Origin: JBKBIP01 sp046297495
GTDB taxonomy: Bacteria > Planctomycetota > Planctomycetia > Gemmatales > Gemmataceae
DNA: 64,000 nt
Direction: 5' to 3'
Assembly (NCBI GenBank): GCA_046297495.1
Contig: JBKBIP010000006.1
Coordinates: 62,001-126,000 of the forward strand
Positions 1 through 8,576 of the stretch are shown in pieces. The position numbers and the translations under genes are program-made. Numbering within the stretch: position 1 is the stretch's first letter; each line of letters starts with the position of its first letter. The notes beneath the pieces were generated by a model that did not search any database, was not told the origin of the DNA, and saw only the letters and a program-made list of their open reading frames with translations.

Positions 1-921
1 CCTGAAGGGACCATTGACCGGCTGCGCCGCGAAGTACCGGAGTTGGATTTCCACGATGGACGGGATGACGAGACGTTTCGTCGTTATTGGCGTCAAACAG
101 CCATTACCTATGGCGTGCCGCCGCTGGACCGGCTGAGTGAGGCGGACCAGCTGCGCTGGGTGCAACTGGCTTCAGCGGGAGTCCCAGCCAGTTTCCGCGC
201 TGCCGCCCAGCAGCGCGGCTTGCGGGTGACGAACCTGGCGGGGCTGTATGGGCCGACGATTGCCGAGCACGCTTTAGCCCTGATGCTGATGCTGGCTCGC
301 AACCTGCATCAGGTGATGTGCCATCAATTCGAGCGCCTCTGGGATGATAAGGAAGTAGCCCGGACCATGTTCGATTTGCCGGGCAAGACGCTGGCCATCA
401 TCGGTTTGGGGAACATTGGTCAATCCCTGGCCCGTGTGGGGAAGCGACACGGGCTACGCGTCGTGGGTTGCCGGCGCGTGCCGTGTTGGGTGCCGCGGGT
501 CGATCAGGTGTATCCGCTGAGTGACTTGCACGCGATGTTGGCCGAGGCGGACATCGTGGCCGTGACCACCCCCCTGACGCCAGCCACGGAAGGTCTGTTG
601 GGACCGCGCGAGTTCGCCGCCATGAAACGGGGCGTGCTGTTCGTCAATGTCTCACGTGGGGCCATCGCTCAGGAAGAGGCCTTGCTCGACGCCCTGCGCT
701 CCGGCCAGGTGCGCGGCGCTGCCCTCGATGCCTACGCCGTCGAGCCGCTTCCCGCCGCGCATCCGTTCTGGGCCATGCCACAAGTCATTGTCAGTCCTCA
801 CTACAGCGGCGAAACCGTCAATTTATCGTCGCTGCCTAGCGAACGCTTTCTCCGTAATCTGCGTGCGGATTTGCAAGGTCGGGAGTTAGAAGGTATGGTG
901 GACTTGGAACAGGGGTATTAA
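1..921 (+). CDS. D-2-hydroxyacid dehydrogenase, 5' truncated by window edge
   Basis: The frame is open from the first base, so the protein starts upstream of the window; a TTG at 43 is only an internal codon. The Rossmann motif GLGNIGQSLA binds NAD. The three catalytic residues of the family are visible: Arg in NVSRGAIAQ, Glu in AYAVEPLP and His in VSPHYSGE. It reduces 2-keto acids or oxidises D-2-hydroxyacids in the cytoplasm; the substrate (glycerate, phosphoglycerate or other) cannot be read from the sequence. The next gene, an ABC ATPase, begins 50 bp downstream on the same strand. Confidence 0.9.
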   Translation, partial: PEGTIDRLRREVPELDFHDGRDDETFRRYWRQTAITYGVPPLDRLSEADQLRWVQLASAGVPASFRAAAQQRGLRVTNLAGLYGPTIAEHALALMLMLARNLHQVMCHQFERLWDDKEVARTMFDLPGKTLAIIGLGNIGQSLARVGKRHGLRVVGCRRVPCWVPRVDQVYPLSDLHAMLAEADIVAVTTPLTPATEGLLGPREFAAMKRGVLFVNVSRGAIAQEEALLDALRSGQVRGAALDAYAVEPLPAAHPFWAMPQVIVSPHYSGETVNLSSLPSERFLRNLRADLQGRELEGMVDLEQGY

Positions 922-970
922 CGAATGACGGCTCCTTGGCAGCAGGGGTTGGGAACTGGAGGGACGATCG

Positions 971-2065
971 GTGGCGGCCATCCACCTGCGCGACATCCGC
1001 AAAACCTATCCGAATGGGCATGTTGCTGTCCATCAATTGAGTCTCGACATCGCCGACGGGGAATTTCTGGTTTTGGTGGGGCCGTCCGGCTGCGGCAAGA
1101 GCACGACGCTGCGCCTGGTGGCGGGGCTGGAGATGCCCACCAGCGGTCAATTGCATATCGGCGACCGCGACGTGACCTTTGTGCCACCTCAAGAGCGCGA
1201 CCTCGCCATGGTCTTCCAGAACTACGCTCTGTATCCGCACAAGACCGTCCGGCAAAACCTGGAATTCGGTTTGCGCATGCGCCATACTCCCTCGTCGGTC
1301 ATCACGGAGCGAGTCCAGCGCGTGGCGCGGATCCTGGACATCAACCAAGTTTTGGAGCGCAAGCCGGGGCAACTGTCCGGCGGCCAGCGGCAGCGCGTGG
1401 CTCTGGGACGAGCCATTGTCCGCGAGCCGCGCGCCTTTCTGTTGGACGAACCCTTGTCCAATCTCGACGCCCAGCTGCGCGTACGGACCCGCGCGGAATT
1501 AGCCCGCATGCATCGTCAATTGGGCGCCACCATGCTCTATGTCACGCACGATCAGGAAGAGGCCCTGACTCTTGGCGACCGCGTGGCCGTGTTGCGCGAC
1601 GGCTGGTTGCAGCAGGTCGCGCCCCCCATGACCATCTATCGCCAGCCCGCCAATGTCTTCGTGGCCGGCTTTATCGGTGCGCCGACGATGAATTTCCTTC
1701 CCTGCCAGCTGCGCGACGCCCAAGGAACGCGACGAATCGAGGGACCGTTGTTCACGCAGGCACTCGATTGTCCGTCATTAACCAAGGAACCAAGCAACGG
1801 CCTGCTCCTGGGTATCCGCCCTCAAGACATTCGCCTGGTGCCAGCGCCGGAGGCTGACGCCATCGCGCAAGTCGATGTGGTGCAGCCGCTTGGTAGTGAC
1901 ATGGTGGTGTATTTGAATCTGACGCGCGGCGCGGACTACACGCCAATGACGGTGGTGGTCCCCTCGGATACGCCGTTACAAGTGAATCAGGAAGTGGGCA
2001 TCCGCCTGGAACGAGACCGCCTGCATTTGTTCGACGCCGCCAGCGAGACGCGCTTGAATGGTTAG
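971..2065 (+). CDS. ABC transporter ATPase, MalK/UgpC type
   Basis: This 364-residue ATPase has Walker A GPSGCGKST near residue 37, Q-loop VFQNYALYP, signature LSGGQRQR, Walker B AFLLDEP and the H-loop YVTHDQ. A C-terminal region of about 120 residues looks like the TOBE/MalK regulatory domain, and length and layout fit ATPases of carbohydrate importers (CUT1). GTG at 971 is taken as start because MAAIHLRDIRKTYPNG is the normal N-terminus of the family. No permease or binding protein lies in the window, so it may serve several importers, as MsmK-type ATPases do, or belong to a system upstream. Confidence 0.9.
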   Translation: MAAIHLRDIRKTYPNGHVAVHQLSLDIADGEFLVLVGPSGCGKSTTLRLVAGLEMPTSGQLHIGDRDVTFVPPQERDLAMVFQNYALYPHKTVRQNLEFGLRMRHTPSSVITERVQRVARILDINQVLERKPGQLSGGQRQRVALGRAIVREPRAFLLDEPLSNLDAQLRVRTRAELARMHRQLGATMLYVTHDQEEALTLGDRVAVLRDGWLQQVAPPMTIYRQPANVFVAGFIGAPTMNFLPCQLRDAQGTRRIEGPLFTQALDCPSLTKEPSNGLLLGIRPQDIRLVPAPEADAIAQVDVVQPLGSDMVVYLNLTRGADYTPMTVVVPSDTPLQVNQEVGIRLERDRLHLFDAASETRLNG

Positions 2066-2192
2066 GGGTGGAAACCCGAATATCTAACACAGCCACGAGT
2101 TTGGCATCACATCGAGCCAATGCTATGATGAACTCCAATCTCATTCTCGGCACTCATGGAAGCCCTCTTCATTGTCAGGGAGTCGTGGACTC

Positions 2193-2586
2193 GTGCTTAC
2201 ATTGATCGAGGCTCTGAATTATCGCTGCTTGCGCTATGTGCATCAACCGCTGGGGCCGTTTCACATCCTCGTCGGACCGAATGCCAGTGGCAAGACCACC
2301 TTATTTTCAAGGAATTTATTTGATTGAAGAGCCGGAAAACGGCATCCATCCGCGGGCCGTTGAAACCTTGTATCAATCGCTGTCCAATGTCTACGACGCG
2401 CAAATCCTGATGGCGACGCACTCCACCGTCTTGTTGAATATCGCCAACGTGTCCGAGTTGTTGTGCTTCGCCAAAACGGCGGAGGGGGCCACCGACATCG
2501 TCATGGGGAATCAGCATCCCATGTTGAGCGAATGGCGGGGCGAAACTAATCTGGGAATCTTGTTCGCGAGCGGAGTCTTGGGGTGA
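2193..2586 (+). pseudogene. AAA/RecF-like ATPase with the middle deleted
   Basis: Two pieces of one ATPase lie in different frames. The first (GTG 2193 to a stop near 2334) has a RecF-like start and Walker A VGPNASGKTT. The second (from about 2305 to the stop at 2584-2586) reads GIYLIEEPENGIHPRA, a Walker B with its catalytic Glu, then a switch region ATHSTVLLN and a C-terminus. In intact family members these motifs are separated by a long core that is missing here. The junction also shifts the frame. The stop overlaps the GTG start of the next gene, so the pair was once co-translated. It could be a true deletion or an assembly error. Confidence 0.75.
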
Positions 2587-3263
2587 GGAAGGGCAAACAG
2601 CCGGTACAATCGACCCCGCAACCGCCGGTGTGCGACTTGGTTGTCCTGGTGGCGGATATGGACACGGAATTCACCGTTCGCGGCTTGTTGTCACGTCCCG
2701 ATGCTTTGGCGATTCGTCCCATCACCTATTCCATGATCTGTCACCCTGACAGAGATTCGGGCTGCTACCGCGGATGCGCGGATGCGCTGCGACCATTGGT
2801 CAACAAATTTCGTCATGCCTTAGTCATGTTTGATCATCACGGCTGCGGCCAAGAGAAGCTATCGCGCACGGAACTGGAAGCGGAAACCGAGAACCAGCTG
2901 CGGCGGTCGGGCTGGGAGGATCGCGCGGCCGTCGTGGTGATCGATCCGGAATTGGAGATTTGGGTTTGGAGCGATTCGCCACTGGTGGATGACGTCTTGG
3001 GTTGGAAGGGACCACCAATGGCTTTGCGAACGTGGTTGCGGAACGAGGGACACACCGTATCTCTCAACGCCAAGCCCGCCGAGCCGAAAAGTGCTTTTCG
3101 CCAAGCGTTGCGTCAGATTAGGAAGGCGTCTTCCGCATCATTATTTCAACAATTGGCGCAACAGGTGAGCTTACCACGTTGCACCGACGTGGCTTTCTGG
3201 AAATGGCGTTCGACTCTGTCGAACTGGTTTCCTCGCCCTTGTTCCCCTAGCCCGGAATCATAA
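2583..3263 (+). CDS. TOPRIM/DUF4276-like partner protein of the AAA ATPase
   Basis: A 226-residue protein whose GTG start overlaps the stop of the broken ATPase. The N-terminus VLVADMDTEFTVRGLL resembles the opening acidic strand of TOPRIM-like/DUF4276 proteins. Later acidic patches are LVMFDHHGCGQE and VVIDPELEIWVW; the last resembles the PELE-W motif of that group. Proteins of this kind are commonly encoded right after OLD/RecF-like ATPases, including in defence modules. The match is by motif only. The C-terminal tail after about residue 200 looks low-quality, and the real end may differ. Confidence 0.5.
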   Translation: MRKGKQPVQSTPQPPVCDLVVLVADMDTEFTVRGLLSRPDALAIRPITYSMICHPDRDSGCYRGCADALRPLVNKFRHALVMFDHHGCGQEKLSRTELEAETENQLRRSGWEDRAAVVVIDPELEIWVWSDSPLVDDVLGWKGPPMALRTWLRNEGHTVSLNAKPAEPKSAFRQALRQIRKASSASLFQQLAQQVSLPRCTDVAFWKWRSTLSNWFPRPCSPSPES

Positions 3264-3314
3264 TACAGCCTGCAAGCCCAACCGAACGAACTTTGTGATG
3301 AGGAGATTCCTACT

Positions 3315-5150
3315 TTGGCTCTGGTCGTGCAAAAATTTGGCGGCAGTAGCGTGGCGACGGCGGAGCGCATCCGGGCGGCGGCGCGGCGAGCGCTGCGGGC
3401 GAGACAGGCCGGCAATCAGGTCATCGTCGTCGTCAGCGCCCGGGGAGATACCACCGACGAGCTGATTTCCTTGGCCCGCGAGATCACCGACGAACCCCCG
3501 GCCCGCGAAATGGATATGCTCTTGTCCACGGGCGAGCAAATCTCCATTGCCTTGATGGCGATGGCGATTCAAGCTCTCGGACAGTCCGCCATTAGCTTCA
3601 CTGGCGCGCAAATCGGCATCGTCACCGACAGCTTTCATACCAAGGCTCGCATCAAGAACATCTCCACGCAGCGGCTGCGGCAGGCGCTGGACGAAGGGAA
3701 AATCGTCATCGTCGCCGGCTTTCAGGGGATGGACGAACAGTACAACATCACTACGTTGGGACGCGGCGGCTCGGACACGACCGCCGTGGCCCTGGCCGCC
3801 GTGATGAAGCATGATCCGGCCAAACCGCCGGAGCAGGACGTGCAATGTGAAATCTACACTGATGTCGATGGCATCTACACCACCGATCCGCGCATCGTGC
3901 CGGAAGCCCGCAAGATCGACGTTATCAGCTACGATGAGATGCTGGAGCTGGCCAGCGTCGGCGCCGGCGTCATGCACTCGCGCAGCATCGAGTTCGCCAA
4001 GAAATTCGATGTGCCGCTCCAAGTCCGCAGCTCCTTCAGCGACACCGAGGGGACCTGGATCGTGCCGGAGGCCGATTGGATGCGCGACGTGCCGGTGTGC
4101 GGGGCGGCCATTGTCAAGGACGAGGCCCGGATCAACCTGGACGGCGTTCCTGATCAGCCGGGGATCAGCCACCGCGTCTTTGCCGCCTTGGCCGAGCAGA
4201 ATATCGTCGTGGACATGATCGCCCAAAACGTCGGCAGCGACGGCAAGGCGGCCATCGGTTTCACAGTGCTGCGCAACGAGCTGTCGGCGACGCTGGCCGT
4301 GCTGCGGCCACTGGCTGTTGAGCTGGGAGCGGCGGTGCAGTGCGATGAGCAAGTCAGTAAAGTGTCCGTTGTGGGCACCGGCATGCGCACCCATACCGGC
4401 GTGGCTGAGCGCATGTTCGCCGCCTTGGCCGCCGAACAGATCAACATGAAAATGATCACGACGGGGGACATTAAGATTTCCGTGCTCGTCGATAAGGGGG
4501 ACGGCCTGCGGGCATTGCGAGCGGTGCATCAGGCATTTGCCTTGCACGTGCCGCGCCAACGCCCCGATGACTCAACAGCGCCACGCGCGGAACCGTTCCA
4601 CCGGCGTCCCACGCCGATCGTGGAAAACGGCCCGGGCCGCGACTTAACCGCCCGCATTCAACGCCTGTCCAGCATGGAGGACATTGTCGTCAGCGACGTG
4701 CAACTTAACGCGGAAACGGGGCGTATCACGATCTTCGATCTGCCCGATTGTCCCGGCAACTGCTCGCGCGTGTTTCAAGCCGTGGCCGCTGGTGGGATCA
4801 TTGTCGATATGATCATTCAGAACCTAACCCGTTTCGGCAAGGCGGAATTGTCGTTCAGCGTGCCGAGCGCGGATTTGCCCCGCGCCCAGCAGCTGACCCA
4901 AGAAATCGTGGCGACCATCGACCCGACGGCCCAAGTCTTGACTGATGACGACATCGCCACGCTGTTTGTCTATGGGGTGGGCATGCGCACGCATACTGGG
5001 GTGGCGCGGCGCATGTTCGGCTCCTTGGCCCAGCGCGGCATCAATATCAATTTGATCAACACCAGCGAAGCGTGCATCAGTGTCGTCGTCGATCAGAACC
5101 GTGGCGCCGAGGCCCTGGCGTGCTTGAAGGAAGCCTTCAACGTGGCTTGA
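3315..5150 (+). CDS. lysC: Aspartate kinase with four ACT units
   Basis: The 611-residue enzyme phosphorylates L-aspartate, the first step to lysine, threonine and methionine. KFGGSSVAT (residues 7-15) is the kinase signature, and the kinase domain runs to about residue 260. Two ACT-rich halves follow, each with the repeated phrase GVGMRTHTGVA or GTGMRTHTGVA, about 200 residues apart. The usual length is about 400-450 residues, so the second ACT pair is extra, as known in planctomycetes and cyanobacteria. ACT units bind the feedback amino acid. The TTG start at 3315 has AGGAG just upstream (3301). It stands alone. Confidence 0.93.
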   Translation: MALVVQKFGGSSVATAERIRAAARRALRARQAGNQVIVVVSARGDTTDELISLAREITDEPPAREMDMLLSTGEQISIALMAMAIQALGQSAISFTGAQIGIVTDSFHTKARIKNISTQRLRQALDEGKIVIVAGFQGMDEQYNITTLGRGGSDTTAVALAAVMKHDPAKPPEQDVQCEIYTDVDGIYTTDPRIVPEARKIDVISYDEMLELASVGAGVMHSRSIEFAKKFDVPLQVRSSFSDTEGTWIVPEADWMRDVPVCGAAIVKDEARINLDGVPDQPGISHRVFAALAEQNIVVDMIAQNVGSDGKAAIGFTVLRNELSATLAVLRPLAVELGAAVQCDEQVSKVSVVGTGMRTHTGVAERMFAALAAEQINMKMITTGDIKISVLVDKGDGLRALRAVHQAFALHVPRQRPDDSTAPRAEPFHRRPTPIVENGPGRDLTARIQRLSSMEDIVVSDVQLNAETGRITIFDLPDCPGNCSRVFQAVAAGGIIVDMIIQNLTRFGKAELSFSVPSADLPRAQQLTQEIVATIDPTAQVLTDDDIATLFVYGVGMRTHTGVARRMFGSLAQRGININLINTSEACISVVVDQNRGAEALACLKEAFNVA

Positions 5151-5271
5151 ACCAAGAATAGGAGCCAGCGCAGGGCGGGGGTGAAGGCGTCGGATGCTCC
5201 CTATGATTAGGTCTTGACTTCTGCATAGTTAACAAAAGTCGCGCCGGGGGAAGTTGCCGAGAACACGCAAA

Positions 5272-5313
5272 GAGGCGCTTGGATGGAACGCCCTTCGTCT
5301 GTTCAAGCGCCTC
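5272..5313. terminator. Hairpin between convergent genes
   Basis: Arms GAGGCGCTTG (5272-5281) and CAAGCGCCTC (5304-5313) pair perfectly around a 22-nt loop. It lies between the end of lysC and the end of the minus-strand gene at 5326 and could stop transcription from both sides. There is no long T-tract. Confidence 0.5.
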
Positions 5314-5325
5314 CGTGCTGTTTCC

Positions 5326-6147
5326 TCAGCGTCTTAACGTGAAGCCCAGATAGACTTGCATGTTGTCCATCCAGGGTCTTGGCTCGGAAGCATTTTGCCA
5401 ATCATAGCGGGCGCCCAGGCGGAATTGGCCGGTGTCCCCCACGGGAAAAGCCAAGCGGATGTCTTGATTGAACTGTTGCAGCGGGGCACGTTCGCTATCC
5501 GTCCAAGTCGGTTTGGCCAAGCCGGAGTATTCCAGTTTGATTTGGTGAATGATGGGCTGGCGATACTGAATTTCCACAATCCAATCCGGGCGGTCTTGGT
5601 CTCGTTGGATTTGCCAAGGGTCAATGGCCGGGAGCATGGGGCCGCCAGACACGACCATCTCGCCGCGCAGCAAGCTGGCCACGGTGCATTTCAAGCCGGT
5701 GGCGCCGAACATGCGCATGTCCATCACGGAACCATCCAGCGACCGAACGCCGACATTGCCATACAGTGTCAAAGGCAAGCGCGCCAGCACTGGGATTTGC
5801 CACGATTCTTCGGTGCGCCAACCTTTGAGCGTGGCGTTCCGTTGTGATTCCGCCCTTTGGTCGGTCAGTTCCCAACGGGCGGACACCGTTGCCCACGGCA
5901 GGTCCACTTGATGTCGCAAGCCGGTCGCGGACATCCGCTCCGGCGACCATTCCCACAGTTCCTGTTCTAGCGAGTCGGCTTCGAGCAGGACGGGGGGCGC
6001 GTGGGGATTGAAGAAATTCGGATGTTCCAGCACTGCGGCAATCGGCTCTGGTTCCGTGAAATCACTCGGCCATTCCGCCCAGACCACTCGCCAACCGAAG
6101 CCGGTCGCCATGACTCCCAACCAGACCAACGGAGACCGAAATCGCAT
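5326..6147 (-). CDS. Secreted protein, possible outer-membrane beta-barrel
   Basis: The 273-residue protein begins with a likely signal peptide (MRFRSPLVWLGVMATGFGW, then VVWAEWP). The remainder alternates polar and aromatic residues in short strands and ends QVYLGFTLRR, which resembles a porin-like last strand. No family was recognised. Repeated segments such as LRLAFPVGD and FRLGARYDW suggest beta-hairpins. Its terminator-like hairpin is shared with lysC. Confidence 0.65.
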   Translation of the reverse strand: MRFRSPLVWLGVMATGFGWRVVWAEWPSDFTEPEPIAAVLEHPNFFNPHAPPVLLEADSLEQELWEWSPERMSATGLRHQVDLPWATVSARWELTDQRAESQRNATLKGWRTEESWQIPVLARLPLTLYGNVGVRSLDGSVMDMRMFGATGLKCTVASLLRGEMVVSGGPMLPAIDPWQIQRDQDRPDWIVEIQYRQPIIHQIKLEYSGLAKPTWTDSERAPLQQFNQDIRLAFPVGDTGQFRLGARYDWQNASEPRPWMDNMQVYLGFTLRR

Positions 6148-6359
6148 CGTTCACCGCACTCCTTGAAAGGACCAAGAGGGGCGTCCCATCGAATCGGGCT
6201 ATAACAAGAGGAGTATTCCTTGTCACGAGCAATTCCCCAAGAGTTCCAGGCGGCCTGAAACAAAACAAGCCCGATGCCACGAAGGAGATCGCGCTGGCAT
6301 CCCCATTCGTACATCAGGCTTGTGGAGGCCACCAAGAAGCATGGATAAGGGGAACAGAC

Positions 6360-6617
6360 TTACCAATGAGCCAGGAGTTCCGCCGTGAATTCGCTCAGCG
6401 ATTCTTCGCAGACATCCAAAGGAGCACCGCACTCCGGACAACTCACCGCCGGCACGGTGGCCAGATCGGCACACAGACGGTCCTCAAACGTCTCGCCGTC
6501 CCCCAAGGCGGACCACGGCCCCTCGGCGGCAAGGCGTTCCAACACTTGATGAGCGGCGGTATAGGCTCCGGATGCCACGCGGCACGCACAACCTCGGCAC
6601 AGCAGTTCCACTTGCAT
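6360..6617 (-). CDS. Small zinc-ribbon-like protein
   Basis: This 85-residue protein has two cysteine clusters, CRGCAC near the N-terminus and CPECGAPLDVC near residue 60, which would fit a Zn site. The middle is acidic and helical. A GGAGG ribosome site lies just before the ATG at 6617. No family or function was recognised. Confidence 0.55.
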   Translation of the reverse strand: MQVELLCRGCACRVASGAYTAAHQVLERLAAEGPWSALGDGETFEDRLCADLATVPAVSCPECGAPLDVCEESLSEFTAELLAHW

Positions 6618-7028
6618 GGGACCCTCCGTGAAATGAAAACGTTGGATAGGTAGTGGTTGGTGTTAAGAGCAACTTCAATGCCAAATCCTACAGCGGGTAC
6701 GATGGAGAATTCACAGATTCACACAACATGTTTGATCATTAGATGTTAGAGAAAACAATTTCTGGCGGATTTGAAGGGGGAGAGCATTTACTCGTCGGAA
6801 AGTCAAGCTCGTTTTTACAAAAGGCTTGGTCGAATCTACATAACGATCGCGTGTTACAAAGACAGGTTATACGCATCATGCGGCGCGGAACGATATTTCC
6901 GGGAGCTTACCGATCCCCACGTGGCCTTGGCCCAGGCCAGCCGCGCACTCCATGAACCAGTCCAGGAGTTGTTCGAGGCGTTTCGGAGGAATGAGGCAAA
7001 ACATTCTGGAAACCCGCGCGGTTTAAGG
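6618..7028. other. Intergenic stretch, nothing recognised
   Basis: About 410 bases between two minus-strand genes. The part from 6690 to 6900 is AT-richer than its surroundings. A plus-strand open frame (from 6771) runs into the antisense of the kinase gene and has no family-like sequence, so I do not call it a gene. Confidence 0.4.
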
Positions 7029-8489
7029 CTACGTGGGCTTTTCTCTCCCGTCGGGAACCGGCGTGCGATCCATCCGCATGAGCAATTCACTCAGACGCCG
7101 ATAGAGCTGGGAAAAATTGACCGGGCGAATGAGAATCTCCGAGCGCCGCGATGGCGGGATTTGCTGGGTCCAGTCGGCTTGATGCTCGGACAGCAGTAGA
7201 ACGCCGGCCGTGGCCAAGTTTTGCTGCTCGGCGGCTTCGAGGATGCGGCGAAAGACGGCGATCCCCTCGTGCCCACTGGTTCCCGCGTCGATCACCAAGA
7301 CATCGAACGGTTGGTGCTGAAAGCGCTGCCAGGCTCGCGCCGGATCCGCGGCCAGCAACACACGATACCCCATCTCCTTGAAGCGCTCGCGCAAGGCGTG
7401 GCGCAGTTTTTCGTTGGCTTCCACAATGAATATGGTAGGGGATTGGATATCGTAATCGGAAGCGTGCTCCACGTCGCGGCGCACGGCACGGATGGCGTCA
7501 AGCAACTGGCGCGGCGTTTGGTGGCGTTGTGACGGATCGAGGTGCATCATGGTTTCCACCAGCTGGGACACACTGGCGGGGAGGTGCAAGTCAACGGCGT
7601 TCAACTTTGGGATGTCTTGCAAGGAGGAGGTGGTCCGGCGGCCAAATGGCAACGCGCGTTCCTCCAGCGGCTTGCGACCGGAGAGCATCTCGTATAAAAG
7701 ACATCCCAGAAAGAAGATGTCGCTGCGGACATCCCCAGCTGCAACGCCGGTGGCCTTTTCCAGGGTGGCGTAACTGACGGAGCGTTCCACCTCCGCCGCG
7801 CCGGCTTCCCCCGCCGCCACTACTCCCGCCAGCCCGAAGTCCACCAACTTGGCCGATCCCTGGCTAGAGATGAGTATGTTCGTCGGTTTAATGTCGCGGT
7901 GGGTCAGGCCGTGGTCATACGCATGAGCCAGTCCTTCGACCGCATCCTCGAGCAAGCGCAGGGCCTCGGCCGCTTCCAGGCGTTGCCGCGCCGCCAGGAA
8001 ATCCTTCAAATTTCCCCCTTCGACGAACTCCATGACCATGAAATACTGGCCGGTGACGACATCCCGATTGACGGCGAGAATCTGGACGATGTGCGGATGA
8101 ACCAGTTGCTGTCCCAGCCGCCCCTCGCGCTCGAACAACTCGACACAGCGGGCGTCGTCGCTCCAGCGTTTCCGCAATACCTTGATGGCCACTTCATCGC
8201 CGGAGTGCGAGTCCTCGGCGCGAAAGACTTGGCCGAAACTGCCGGAAGCGATCAGATACAACAACCGATAACCGCCGAGAAAGTAGCCTTCGGTTTCCCG
8301 TTGCAGAAGTTTCTGACTTTGCCACGGAGTTAAATAGCCCCGCCCCTCCAACGCGCGCAGCAGTGACTCGGCGCTGCCGGCCCACTTGGTCCGCGCGGGC
8401 CAGACATCGCGCAGCTGATCCTCGGTCAGCAACCCCAAGTCCACGCTGAGCCGGGCGATTTCGGCAGCGTCTGGCAATGATATGACCAT
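7029..8489 (-). CDS. Ser/Thr protein kinase fused to a degenerate receiver domain
   Basis: A 486-residue cytoplasmic protein without a membrane segment. An N-terminal helical part (1-70) precedes a Hanks-type kinase with Lys103 (VAIKVLRK), catalytic THRDIKPTNI (Asp199) and DFG at 217-219. Residues from about 350 form a response-regulator fold starting TIFIVEANEKLRHALRERF. The phospho-acceptor Asp is present (VLVIDAGTSG), but the N-terminal acidic pair is reduced to EAN and the usual Lys is Arg (ILIRPVN). The kinase looks active; the receiver may bind without being phosphorylated. It appears monocistronic. Confidence 0.9.
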   Translation of the reverse strand: MVISLPDAAEIARLSVDLGLLTEDQLRDVWPARTKWAGSAESLLRALEGRGYLTPWQSQKLLQRETEGYFLGGYRLLYLIASGSFGQVFRAEDSHSGDEVAIKVLRKRWSDDARCVELFEREGRLGQQLVHPHIVQILAVNRDVVTGQYFMVMEFVEGGNLKDFLAARQRLEAAEALRLLEDAVEGLAHAYDHGLTHRDIKPTNILISSQGSAKLVDFGLAGVVAAGEAGAAEVERSVSYATLEKATGVAAGDVRSDIFFLGCLLYEMLSGRKPLEERALPFGRRTTSSLQDIPKLNAVDLHLPASVSQLVETMMHLDPSQRHQTPRQLLDAIRAVRRDVEHASDYDIQSPTIFIVEANEKLRHALRERFKEMGYRVLLAADPARAWQRFQHQPFDVLVIDAGTSGHEGIAVFRRILEAAEQQNLATAGVLLLSEHQADWTQQIPPSRRSEILIRPVNFSQLYRRLSELLMRMDRTPVPDGREKPT

Positions 8490-8576
8490 GAGACAAGCTA
8501 CGGTCCAGACAAGTTAAGTCGATCCCCCGCAATCCGTGTGGCGTCCGTGCTAAGCACGTTGCTTCCGTCGATCCTC

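Noticed and set aside
3258..4559. Long minus-strand open frame opposite lysC
   Set aside because: It is antisense to a clear aspartate kinase, rich in His/Asp/Arg from mirrored codons, and has no family features.
6771..7199. Plus-strand 142-codon frame
   Set aside because: Its second half is antisense to the kinase gene and the first half shows no family or good ribosome site.
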